Assembly (NCBI GenBank): GCA_023014335.1
Contig: JAECYW010000001.1
Location: 372,001-436,000, forward strand
Length of the DNA: 64,000 bases
Reading direction: 5' to 3'
Origin: Galerina marginata
Taxonomy: Eukaryota > Basidiomycota > Agaricomycetes > Agaricales > Galerinaceae
A program made the translations under genes and the position numbers. Positions 53,303 to 63,913 of the stretch are shown in pieces. The notes below the pieces were generated by a model that ran no database searches, had not been told where the DNA came from, and saw nothing but the letters and a program-made list of their open reading frames with translations. How positions within the stretch are numbered: the first letter of the stretch is position 1; each line of letters opens with the position of its first letter.

Positions 53303-53683
53303 AGGCGTTCTGCGCGGGCTCACTGCTCAGAGAGGCCTTGATACCTTCTTCCGGGTTCCGTCGGTTGGGGGAGGTCCAATCCCTCCTTCGGACGAGGTTG
53401 ACAGGCCGAGGACGGGGTGGTGTAGTTCCGCGCATTCTTCGCGTTTTGTACCCGGTTGCATTTGCTACGACCGGTGGTTACTTCGCGGCCCATATCTCGA
53501 ATGGTTGCTGCTCTTTTGGCTTGCGCGGCGGTTCTCTTTCGGGTTCCGTCAGTTGGGGGCCTTATCCCCGCATCTGCTTATTCCTTTTGCTGGTATGGGT
53601 TTCGGGTCGTCAAGGCGCGGGTGGGCGAAGGTTTTTGGGTCGGGTCTGGGTCTTGAAGTGGGCGTCGGGTTTGGAAGGCGGAG
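53303..53683 (+). other. LINE 3' UTR
   Basis: It follows the ORF2 stop and is shared with the truncated copy at 39490-39889. It ends, as far as the two copies agree, at GGAAGGCGGAG. The next 36 bp (53684-53719) are unassigned. Confidence 0.7.
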
Positions 53684-53719
53684 CACCAATAGCTGTCAGT
53701 TTGAAACATAAATCTTGGG

Positions 53720-54795
53720 GAATTGCCCATTAAGCCTCATGCATCAGAAGGGACAACTGTCCTTTGGACAGTTTACCAAGATATAATATAAGGCATATTG
53801 TTGGCCTAATATCTCAATAGGGAATAGGATTGATCATGTGATTTAAATGCTAGAAATGTCTAAAAATAGATTACGTTAATCTGAGGGTATATTTTCTTTT
53901 TTGGAAATTTTCCCGTCTGCCAAAAATTTCTCAGAGAAGCCTGATAACGATTTTTTGTTTGGACAATAGCTCAATAAGGAAAGCAGATAGGGGTATGATT
54001 TGAGTGGATTCAGGGTCGTCTACCCTGAACGCAGGTTTTTTATTAGTAGCACAGCCACATCTGAGAACATTTAATATATTCTTGGACAGTTGACCAAATA
54101 GAGACTTGTTCATTTCATAAATTGCCCAAATGGACAACTGTCCAAGAATATGTCAAATGTTCTCGGATGTGGCTGTGCTACTAACAAAAAACCTGCGTTT
54201 AGGGTAGACGACCCTGAATCCACTCAAATCGTACCCCTATCTGCTTTCCTTATTGAGTTATTGTCCAAACAAAAAATTGTTATCAGGCTTCTCTGAGAAA
54301 TTTTTGGCAGACGGGAAAATTTCCAAAAAAGGAAATATACCCTCAGATTAATGTAATCTATTTTTAGACCTGTCTAGCATTTAAATCACATTACTAGTTG
54401 CATTCCTCATTGAGATATAAGCACTTTAATAATATTTAATAGATTAAGAAACTTATCAGAAATACTGCTAAGTACAGAACTGGCTGGATGACTAAGTCTT
54501 GCCATTTTGGGAATTTACACCTTTTTGGCTTTTTATATCATAGATACAGTGGCCCTGAGGACTTATATTTATATTTGTTTGGATTTGAGGCCATAAAATT
54601 ACATAAATGTGCAACAAGCATGTAAATAGAGGCAAATCCAAAGTCACATGATCTTATTTGATGCCATCAAACTGTAAACAACCAATACCATTATAGTATA
54701 AATGTATCATATAGCGTAAACGTCTTATAGATGGACAATTGCCCAAAAGACAGTTGTCCATTCTGATGCATGAGGCTTATTGGGCAACTGTCCAT
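53720..54795. mobile_element. Foldback-type element with ~60-bp TIRs and a ~240-bp inner hairpin
   Basis: The outer repeats share AAGCCTCATGCATCAGAA with GGACAACTGTC in inverted order. Inside, about 53860-54100 and 54130-54366 are near-perfect inverted copies, including GGCAGACGGGAAAATTTCC and the GTGGCTGTGCTACTAA motif. The spacer is only about 30 bp, so a single strand would fold into one long hairpin. GGACA(A/G)TTG words recur at several points. There is no coding capacity. Confidence 0.75.
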
Positions 54796-54824
54796 CCTGA
54801 TGGCTTCATATGACAGCCATGGCT

Positions 54825-55175
54825 GCCTGCATAGCAGGCAGAAAACATTCCTAAAGCAATGGTTCGAAATTCTCCCACTCATACTGTGACCCTGCATGGT
54901 TTCTGTATCTCAGCCATTACTGGGCCAATTTTGATGATCCTGGTATCAAAAAATTCGTAAAAATCAGGGCCTTCCTGGTCATGTGACCAGGCCGTTTTAG
55001 GCTTGTTAGAACCGCCTCATTTTTCTGCTTTTTTTGAGTATAAGATCATCCCAATTGGTTCAGATTTGAGCAGACTATGCATTATTTACTTATTTAACAT
55101 ATATTTATCTCGTAACACGCACCCACAAAGTAAGAACTTGTTTTTGCCATGCGCAGCAATGGCCTCTGACCAAGT
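54825..55175 (-). mobile_element. ACTTG-family element, subfamily 1, copy M (3' truncated)
   Basis: It keeps the 5' end, TGGTCATGTGACCA and the core, but the terminal CAAGTTC hairpin has been replaced by the neighbouring foldback sequence; it begins at GCCTGCATAGCAGGC. Its right flank is a LINE ORF1 fragment in reverse. Confidence 0.82.
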
Positions 55176-55524
55176 TTGAGAATGGCTGCGATAGCAGAGG
55201 CAGAATCACTCCCTCCTGTGTCCACCTCATCGCGAGCTAAGTCGTCCGACAGAGTAGATGGCTCGTAATCGGCCATTTCTGAGTCAGTGGGAGGTGGTCC
55301 ATGCGCAAATGGCTGAACTGTAGAGCTGGACGCCCTGGAGGACGGCCTGGAAGGTCCTCGACGTTCCTGCGCAGGGACATCGGGGGTATAGCGAGCTCTG
55401 GCTGCAGAAGATGCAGCAGAGCTGGAAGATCCCACTGCAGGAGCTGCAGTGAAGACCGGAGTGGAGGGGGCTCTTGTTGTTAAAGCAGGCGAGCGTGGGA
55501 ACACGTGAGGCAGCGGAGTGCCAA
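55176..55524 (-). pseudogene. LINE ORF1 N-terminal fragment
   Basis: On the minus strand it encodes PVFTAAPAVGSSSSAASSAA, then ARARYTPDVPAQERRGPSRP, almost the same as residues 28-67 of ORF1 at 41355, then a diverged tail (DSASAIAAIL). It lies exactly between copy M and copy N and is cut at both. The sequence upstream of PVFTAAP differs from the other LINE, so it belongs to a related lineage. Confidence 0.88.
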
Positions 55525-56508
55525 ACTTGTGAAGCAGCCATTGCTGCGCATGGCAAATACGAGTTCTTTATTTCTTTTTCTTTCTTCTTTTTTCAATAAG
55601 TTTATATAATAAATGGGCCAGACTAATTTATCATACAGTAGGTTGGTGAAGTACTTTGGTATCAACTACCCCATTATTAAGAACATCAAGAAATATTTAA
55701 AGACCCAAGGAAATTGTAATCATAGCTCAGTATTTACATGTACAATAAAATAAATAATTTGAATATTAAATAAAAGTATTTTAGGAATGTTGCAAATATT
55801 TGTAAATATTTGTCAGTATAAATATAAGCAGTGGATCATCAAGAATTTTCCAAATTTTATGATACAAAATTCACAATATTTTGACCAGAATTCAGAAAGC
55901 TGTGATCGTATAATATATCTATACTCCTATCTTTATCATTTTTTGAACAAGAAAGTTGCCAGATTACATTGTATAATATATTTGGACTCCAAAAAAATAT
56001 CTCATATTTTACACATTTTTTTTTGTGTTCCAGAACTTTTCTCTCATAGATGCAAAATACTTATTTCTTGAATAAAACAAACAAAGCCAAATATTTGCAA
56101 ATAGTTATCCAGCTATTTGATTGCCCTGAATTTTCTGGTTTTTTTAATATTAAATTTGTGCAATTTGAATCAGATTTGAGCATATTACAACGTGATTACT
56201 GATTTGGAGACTTGTGTCCAAAAACTATTTCTCAATAAAAAAAATTACCTGGTCACATGATATTAATATATTTGTAATCAGAAAAGTACTACATTTATAA
56301 GGCTTGAATTTTACAAATTTTCTGATATCATTTTTGCAAGAATTGACTGAGTAATGAATAAAATACATTGAAAGTGATAATTTGGTGTGGCTGTGCAGAA
56401 TACTTTGTGGCTGTGCATAATGCCATTTGAAAGGCCTAAATTTTACAAATTTTTTGACATTATTTTTGTGAGAATTGACCCAGTAATTGATGTTTTAAAT
56501 GTAGATTG

Positions 56509-57429
56509 GTGATTTTGCTTTTTAGGGTTAGGGTTCCAATGTGGCTGTGAGACCTCCGTCGCGACGGAGGTCTCACAGCCACACCAAAATATTGTTTTCA
56601 GTGTATCTCAGTCATTACTGGGTCAATTCTCACAAAAATAATGTCAAAAAATTTGTAAAATTTAGGCCTTTCAAATGGTATCATGCACAGCCACAAAGTA
56701 TTCTGCACAGCCACATCAAATTATTACAACTTATGTTATTCACTTTATTGAGCTGAGTTTTTCATGGATTTCTTTAAAATAAAATGTATAAAAAGCAGAA
56801 ATTTCACGGCTATAGAATGGTGGTCTGTGCGCAAAAGTCACATGACTGCAAAATTGCAAAATTTGGACATTTTGATATTTTAATCGTTTAAATTAAAGAA
56901 ATTTGGTAATTTAAGAAAGTTGAAGACTTTGGTGGATGGCCATACACCTATAAATATTGATCTCTGGGTTCAATAACATTAAAAGTGCATTTTTTGAGTG
57001 ATTTGACTTTTTTTTCATGTGATTTCTTCAATCTGAGCCACTTTTATCATGTTTAAGACATGTGGGAAATGATTTTTAACTCAGATGCACCAAATCTTAC
57101 TCCTAATATTACTAGAGCAATGTTTTTTAACTAAGTGAAGGGAAAGTATAAGAACATGAAGCAGAGCACTACAATTATACGCATTTTCTAACATATTATC
57201 TAATTTGATGGATTTTTTTTTCAACTTTCTGTCTGTTGATATGAAACCATCTGATTTTTCCCCTTTTATTGGTATTAGAATCATTGGATTTGATTGAAAA
57301 ATCAGTGAGATATGGCTAAAATACAAAATAAACCTAACCTTAGGTGTTATTTGGTGGCTGTGAGGCCTCCGTCGCGACGGAGCTCTCACAGCCACATTGG
57401 AACCTTAACCCTAAAAAAAACAAAATCAC
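56509..57429. mobile_element. Nested inverted-repeat element with palindromic, TTAGGG-bearing ends (in N)
   Basis: It is the counterpart of 27620-28541. The palindrome at about 56539-56583 is centred on CCGTCGCGACGG and is flanked by GTGGCTGTGAGAC on both strands. Confidence 0.7.
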
Positions 57430-57486
57430 ATGACACATTTCACACTGTCATAAACTGCCAGCTCATCGCTTCTTTCTTTCTTCTTT

Positions 57487-57557
57487 ACCAGCATGCCAGT
57501 TGTCCCGGATAGGATGATAGTGTACCTCTCTTGAGAGGACTACCATGGTATGCTGGT
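57487..57557 (+). other. Conserved stem-loop in element N
   Basis: Arms ACCAGCATGCCA and TGGTATGCTGGT enclose CCCGGATAGG and GATAGTGTACC. Downstream come TACTAACTATTG and a pyrimidine tract ending CTAG. GTATGC within the 3' arm and that acceptor would define a ~47-base fungal-size intron, but the older copy at 1882 lacks the GT. The structural conservation is better supported than the intron. Confidence 0.5.
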
Positions 57558-58169
57558 CAAGGTATCCTACTAACTATTGTTTCTCTTTCTCTAGGTTTCT
57601 TTTACCTTAGTTCTAGGCTATACCAGTGCTTTGCTGGCGCTTTTTGTGGCCTTTTACATGGTTTGTTGACTTTGTTGTGTCTTCTATGTAGTTATAGGCA
57701 GAATTTAGTAGAGAAACCTAAGTTTTAAGTACTTTTATAGGTAAATATCTTCTTTTCCTGGTATAACATATTAGTTGATTGTTTATAGGCTAGAATAGGG
57801 TTTCTGGTGTGCCTCTCTAGTGTTTTTTGTAGACTAGAGTATTCTAAGCAGTCTATAGTAGTTAGTTTAGAACTTATATTTGTTTTGCAAAAGAACACTA
57901 GCCATAGTGCTCAGTAGTGCTACACAAAAAATCTAACCCTAACTTAGGTTTTAAACACAAAAGCTAAAAATAGCCCATAGCAACGCGCATCATACAACCA
58001 TTCACACTGTCAAAAATAATTCCCACTATTACAAAATTTGTAGACTTTTAATTCAGGGTCAGTCACAAAAAATGAAGCAGTGGGAGAATTTCCATCGTTC
58101 GCGTTAGGAATCATTTGCTTCTGCTATCAAGTGTGGAAAACGAGTTCTTTTACTACGTAAGAACTCGTA

Positions 58170-60431
58170 ATAAGCCAACTCCTCTTTTATTAATATTATT
58201 AAGAAAAAAATATTAATTCAATAAGAATAAGATGAATTTACACTAATTTATACACAAGAAATACTTTTGGGTGAGAGGGTGCAAGTAATGATGATTTTTT
58301 GAGGGTGCAGACAATCTCCATCACCAGGGTTGTGCATTTTGTTCAGTCCACGGGGTAAGCTTTGGGGGAGGATTTACGAAGGGAGTGATGTGGTCCAATT
58401 GTTTGTCAAGCTGCCACGCATCTCCAGCCAGTTTTTCCCACCCTTTCTCTTTCCCCCCATCAACGTCCCCTCATCCTCACTACCCCAACACTCACTTTCC
58501 CCACCCCAATGTTATGTAGGCACCCTATTTCAGTGACGAATGAGGTTCACAGGCCCTGGAGGTAAGCCCTGCCTCCTCTTTCTTCCCTCTTTTTGCGCTG
58601 ACAACCGTGCCAGCAGGTTTTGCCCACCCGAAGCCTGTGTGAGGCTAACGGTGAAGGGACGGCCCTTCGGCCAGCCCTGAATTTTCGGTTTTTACCTGTT
58701 CCTCACACCAATATTGGACTTAGAATAATGATTTATCTTGCGCGGTTCATTGTCTAAGTCTCGGGCAATCAGTATAAACCAGCCAAGACTAGAGGAAACT
58801 ATTGTACGCGACGAAGTCCAAGTTAAACTATGTGCTTCTAATTACGGGTACGCGTCCGTATACGAAGCGCGGTAATAATGCGAGGACTGTGAACGCGGGC
58901 CCACCTGTGCGCCTAACTGACAGGCACAGGTCTCTAGCGTCTAAACGAATAGGGACAGATATCCGAAGAATAGGACCCACAACTATGGTGCCGACGCGGC
59001 ACCACCTGACAAATCAAGTAACAAGCTCGCGAACCCGGAACACGAGGGACGGGAACTGCCGAGTCTCGACCGTGATGGCTTCTCGAGCCTCGACCTTACT
59101 GTAAAAGGAAGGATTACCGAGTCGAGTCCCACGGACATCTCGGGCAAACAATAACGGACGCGAATAACAGTGCGCACCCGAAGGCTGAGATAAGATAAGA
59201 TTACCGTGCGGGCCCGTCCATCGAAACATATGGGCGCGCCTTCCGCAACATACAGATAGAGCCTAGACCCGGCACATCGGGACGCGTTTTACGGTCTTGT
59301 ATCAGCAAGAACCTCTGAACGTTCTTACCAAAGGAGTAATATCGACGCGTACCCATGCCAACCAGAAAGATAGCTTATGCAAGAAACAGAAAGCTTAGTA
59401 AACAAGAAACTTGGCATCCGGTTCAGCTGTTTGTAAAAGGCCGAGTCCTTCATTGTATCACATGTAAATATTATTCTCAGTAGTATAAAAGCTGTACGCG
59501 TACGTAGAAAAAGACAAGCAATTTACCACCCACGAGATTATATCTTGAACATTCACCAGAACCTCTTCGAGACTTCTAAGTGTTAACTTGACTTCGCGGA
59601 ATTTTGAATAAACAGATTTATTTGTCTTAGACGGAATTTCACCTTTTGTGATCAGAGTGAACGTACTTGATTTTGAAAGACTTAAGGACTTGAACAACAA
59701 TCTCTTACACCTGTCATCCATTTGACTTGAAGAGGCTTCAGTGGCCATCCGATTAGCCGCGGTAACCCGTACTTTGGTAGTGCGTCGCGTGTCTAAGACC
59801 TGGACTGTGGTAGAGGCAACTCAGATAGTTGTAGACTACACCGGACATTGCAGAGTTTCTTCCCGTCGAGTAGGGTTTTGGTAACCCCAAGAGAGTCATA
59901 CGCGTCCCAGAGTGGCGTTATCCCGTTTTTCAAGAGTCTAAAGAAATTAAGTCCCGTACGCGTCTCAGTGACGTATCCCGCGATCCCAAGAGGCAGAGTC
60001 TTTGATTTTGTTATCTATTTTCTATTTCCCCAACAACAACCCATTAGTGTTCACCCTCGGGTCGACGCGTCCATTCTACGTGAGCGCGTACTTTTCCCTG
60101 TACCAGACGGATTCTTCGGATTAGTCTTGTTATTATAAAAATACCTGTCCCTCCCAAAAAGAACTGATCAATTAACTTGATTATTTGATTGGGTGCTTAA
60201 CGCTCGTCAAGTGTTAGGATTGATTTACTGTGTTGACTGATAGTGTGTGTGTGTGATAGGGGATTAGATTTTATTAAAAGTCTACCTATTCAGTCATCTA
60301 CGTGTTTCAAAACTACCCCGCAGCAAGCATCTCAACGGTATGTTATCCCCCCACCTGTTAATCATGTACTGATCAATTCCACAGCACCTCAACCCCCATT
60401 TTGCCTACAGCATGAAACACCCACCAATGCC
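58170..60431. other. Unassigned region, no gene recognised
   Basis: The first ~100 bp are AT-rich, followed by a pyrimidine-rich stretch (58430-58500). From about 58800 to 60130 the composition changes to mixed GC with many CG-containing words (ACGCGT, GCGTCC), unlike the AT-rich repeats. Frames are short and unconvincing on both strands. The CpG content suggests a younger or unmethylated insert, possibly LTR or leader sequence of an element not otherwise seen here. A GT microsatellite lies at 60243-60256. Confidence 0.35.
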
Positions 60432-60652
60432 CCAGTACTTTCTATTCCCCCATCTATTCCAAGAGGAATGGCTGTGGAATCCACTAGAATGGGTGTAGAT
60501 TCCTGTGGAATGCCAAAGCCAACTTGAGTGGAATTCCATTTTGCCATTCCACTGAGTGGAATCCAGTGGAATCAGGTGGTGGAATCCAGTGGTGGAATAA
60601 CTTAAGACATCTGACTTGTACTTGAACAACTCCAGGAATAAAATAACATGCA

Positions 60653-60721
60653 TCAGCATGAATTGAACCCAAGACCTGTCCATAGCAATAGCCATAGACA
60701 CTTTAACCACTTCACCATTGG
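60653..60721 (-). repeat. tRNA-like sequence, left arm
   Basis: The minus strand carries TGGTGAAGTGG, which fits the Pol III A-box (TRGYNNARNNG), and GGTTCAATTCA about 40 bases later, close to the B-box (GGTTCRANTCC). It would not fold as a functional tRNA: no acceptor pairing is visible. It looks tRNA-derived, as in a SINE. Confidence 0.55.
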
Positions 60722-61550
60722 TCCTTTGAAAAATCCAAAACTAATTACTATATATACCCTATGGCCTATTAAATATATATATTTTACATGATCTGTAGGT
60801 GGGAAATTCAGGGTCAATAGGGTATTATCGGATTCAGAATTTTCAGAAGATTCCAAATATAAATATGCCATAATTTTTGTAGGGTTCTATTGCTATATTT
60901 AGGCAGATTTACATACCGTGGAAACTTTTTGCCAAAGATAGTAACCATGCAGCCTGATCTAAAAATCATATATCAGTTGAAATCATGTGACTAGCTGCTT
61001 CCGATGACGAGAAAAACCCAAAAAACACGAAAAAACACAAGTCTTTGAAATTTTTTTTTCCAAATATAGATTGCCTGTTTAGGAAGGTATCCAAATAACA
61101 GTTTTCAATGTGTTACAATGTTTGGTTTTGTTTATAAAGTGTATAAATAGCCTATATCCTTGTTTTATTTGTATTTCTTTTTTCTAAAAAACAACAAGAG
61201 GAATGGCTGTATATTAGGTAATACTTAAGTAAATTGAATATTTTTACTGTGAGAATTTTTTTAAGACTCAGACCTATCAGTATTGTACACAAATAGTTCC
61301 AAATATATTAGATAAGCACTGAAAATTAAATATTTACGTGTTATTTGGCTAGTGGATTCCACTCCTCTCTATTCCAGTGGCCTGTTCCTCTTCCAAAAAA
61401 GGAATTTGGTCTCATTCCACAGGAATAAAGTGCCACAGGAATGACAATTTGGCAGGGCTCTCTGCCATAGTAGCATTCCTCAGCATTCCACAGGAATGAG
61501 TGGGTTCCACTGGATTCCACCAGGAATGCAGGGGGGAGTGATAAGTGCTC

Positions 61551-62273
61551 CAATGCTTACTGGTTTGGTTTGGAAAACGCACCAACACCGCCCCGGTTTT
61601 GCACAAACCGCCCCCCAAACCGTCGTTTTTGCATATAGCACCCCCAAAACCCACCTTCTGCCCTCTCTACACCCACCTGTTGAGCCAACAACGCCAAATG
61701 CGCCGGCGTTCAGATGCCCTCCTGCTGCACCCATCCGTTTTGTACCACCAGCCACCCGATTCATGAATGACGCCAGCATAAGGCTCACACATGCACCCCA
61801 CCCCCATTTTCCACCTGCCACCCACCCATTCGCAAACGGCGCTGAATGCCTGTGGGTTTCAACATCCCAGGCAAACTCCCAAGCGTTTCCCATCTTGCGA
61901 ATGCCGTTCTGAGAACAGCCCAACGGTTGTAGGGCACGCAACCCACCACTGCCATCCCAGCTCCCCCATTTGCGCCTGCTCAGGCTTTCCGGACCCACCC
62001 CACCTCCCCTTCTCTCTCCGTACCACCCTGCCACCCTGTTTTGTCCCCCACTGACCACCTGTTTCGCTACATCACCCAAATCCAGGCACTGTGTGTTCCG
62101 TGGCGCCGATTTGTATAGACAACCCAGGTGCCACAACTTTCACAGCGCCTGTACGAATGGGCGCTGGCCGCCCCCTCCCATCCACCTTCTTCATCGCCAC
62201 GTCACTTGAACCTGGGTGCTGACTCCAGCAGCACTTGTTCGTATTGGCGCTGGGTGTACAGGTACCCACCTCC
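61551..62273. repeat. Spacer with degenerate ~70-bp repeats
   Basis: From about 62040 the words CACCCAAATCCAGG, ACCCAGGTGCCACAAC and CCTGTACGAATGGGCGCTGG recur with variation at roughly 70-bp spacing. The same family reappears at 63490-63670 outside the arms (ACCCAAACCCAGGTGCTGCAA, CGTTCGTATGGCCGCTGG). The first part (61560-61960) is proline-codon-rich but shows no domain. No gene is supported. Confidence 0.5.
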
Positions 62274-63101
62274 GAGCACTTATCACTCCCCCTCGCGTTC
62301 CTGGTGGAATCCAGTGGAATCCACTCATTCCTGTGGAATGCTGAGGAATGCTACTATGGCAGAGAGCCCTGCCAAATTGTCATTCCTGTGGCACCCTATT
62401 CCTGTGGAATGAGACCAAATTCCTCTTTTGAAGAGGAACAGGCCACTGGAATGGAGAGGAGTGGAATCCACCAGCCAAATAACACGTAAATATTTAATTT
62501 TCAGTGCTTATCTAATATATTTGGAACTATTTGTGTACAATACTGATAGGTCTGAGTCTTAAAAAAATTCTCACAATAAAAATATTCAATTTACTTAAGT
62601 ATTACCTAATATACAGCCATTCCTCTTGTTGTTTTTTAGAAAAAAGAAATACAAATAAAACAAGGATATAGGCTATTTATACACTTTATAAACAAAACCA
62701 AACATTGTAACACATCAAAAACTGTTATTTGGATATCTTTCTAAACAGGCAATCTATATTTGGAAAAAAAAAATTCAAAGACTTGTGTTTTTTCGTCTTT
62801 TTTGGGTTTTTCTCGTCATCGGAAGCAGCTAGTCACATGATTTCAACGGATATATGATTTTTAGATCAGGCTGCATGGTTACTATTTTTGGCAAAAAGTT
62901 CCCACGGTATGTAAACCTGCCTAAATATAGCAATAGAACCCTACAAAAATTATGGCATATTTATATTTGGAATCTCCTGAAAATTCTGAATCCGATGATA
63001 CCCTATTGACCCTGAATTTCCCACCTACAGATCATGTAAAATATATATATTTAATAGGCCATAGGGTATATATAGTAATTAGTTTTGGATTTTTCAAAGA
63101 A

Positions 63102-63170
63102 CCAATGGTGAAGTGGTTAAAGTGTTTGTGGCTATTGCTATGAACAGGTCTTGGGTTCAATTCATGCTTA
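63102..63170 (+). repeat. tRNA-like sequence, right arm
   Basis: The plus strand has the same A-box TGGTGAAGTGG and B-box GGTTCAATTCA as 60653-60721 with a few substitutions between them, so the promoter boxes are preserved in both arms. Confidence 0.55.
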
Positions 63171-63223
63171 TGCATGTTATTTTATTCCTGGACTTGTTCA
63201 AGTACAAGTCAGATGTCTTAAGT

Positions 63224-63345
63224 CATTCCACCACTGGATTCCACCACTGGATTCCACTGGATTCCACCACTGGATTCCACTGGATTCCACCACTGGATTC
63301 CACTGGATTCCACTCAGTGGAATAGCAAAATGGAATTCCACTGAA
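63224..63345 (+). repeat. TTCCAC-type tandem repeat
   Basis: It is a run of CCACTGGATTCCA units arranged as ACTGGATTCCACC and ACTGGATTCC in alternation. The left arm (about 60545-60600) has fewer units, so this array has expanded or contracted since the arms were formed. Confidence 0.75.
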
Positions 63346-63467
63346 GTTGGCTTTGGCATTCCACAGGAATCTACACTCATTCCAGTGGATTCCACAGCCA
63401 TTCCACAGGATTCCAGTGGAATTTGGCCATTCCTCTCGGAATAGGTGGGGGAATAGAAAGTACTGCC

Positions 63468-63913
63468 CACCTCCCACCTCCCAACTGCCTCCTTTGTCAC
63501 CACGTCACCCAAACCCAGGTGCTGCAACTCTTGCGCCGCCCGTTCGTATGGCCGCTGGCTGCTCGTGCACCCAGCGTCCGCCTTCTTCATCTCTGCCTCC
63601 CATCTTCTCTCTTCATTTCCACATCACCCAAACGCAGGCGCTGCAGGTGTTGCAGTGCCTGTTTGTAAGTATGTACATGTAGTAAATATTTAATTTGTAC
63701 ATACCTACCTACAGTGTAATGGATAGACATTGAATTATATTCTTTCTTTGTGATTTACGAACTCACAAAGACCATTAAGTTGCACTTTGAGGATTTTTGA
63801 CCATTTCAGGCAAGCTTATGTAATGATGGTCTTACTTGACATGTCGCTCACTCCCTTATCTCTTCCTTCATCCACCACCATCCAAGAACATCTAACACAA
63901 CTGCTTGTTTACT
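63468..63913. other. Degenerate repeats, then probable LINE 5' UTR
   Basis: 63490-63670 continues the ~70-bp degenerate repeat. 63680-63913 is AT-rich then pyrimidine-rich, ending in CTGCTTGTTTACT directly before an ATG. It is presumably the 5' UTR of the LINE that starts at 63914. Nothing else is seen. Confidence 0.4.

Larger units (their letters stand above)
41095..53683 (+). mobile_element. Nearly complete Tad1-like LINE, split by three insertions
   Basis: The element has a 5' tandem repeat, ORF1 with zinc knuckles, ORF2 (endonuclease, RT, RNase H, terminal CCHC) and a 3' UTR. Insertions at 42751-44004, 44732-49202 and 50630-51040 interrupt it. Without them it is about 6.4 kb, a normal size for this class. 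At least two in-frame stops (TGA at 42459, TAG at 51318), another TAA near 49378 and frame damage near 49270-49300 show it is dead. The true 3' end is uncertain because a foldback element adjoins it. Confidence 0.9.
55525..58169 (+). mobile_element. ACTTG-family element, subfamily 2, copy N (2645 bp)
   Basis: It starts ACTTGTGAAGCAGCC and ends GAACTCGTA followed by A. It is nearly identical to copy E (26880-29523) in the opposite orientation, so the two could pair and invert the 26 kb between them. It includes the nested palindromic element (56509-57429), the stem-loop (57487-57557) and the TACTAAC tract (about 57568). No ORF exceeds about 105 residues. Confidence 0.88.
60432..63467. mobile_element. 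3-kb inverted-repeat element with tRNA-like arms
   Basis: Arms 60432-61550 and 62274-63467 are inverted copies with small indels, around a 723-bp spacer. Both arms contain many GGAATCCAGTGG or TTCCAC words at their outer and inner ends, a tRNA-like Pol III promoter, and an AT-rich middle with TCACATGATTTCAAC. No transposase is seen. No target duplication could be defined, so the true outer ends may differ slightly. Confidence 0.75.

Noticed and set aside
53684..54795. Host gene next to the LINE 3' end
   Set aside because: The sequence is a foldback repeat with inverted ends; the only frames are short and occur in both arms.
63102..63170. Functional tRNA gene
   Set aside because: The promoter boxes are present, but no acceptor stem or clear anticodon arm could be paired, and the sequence is part of a repeat arm.
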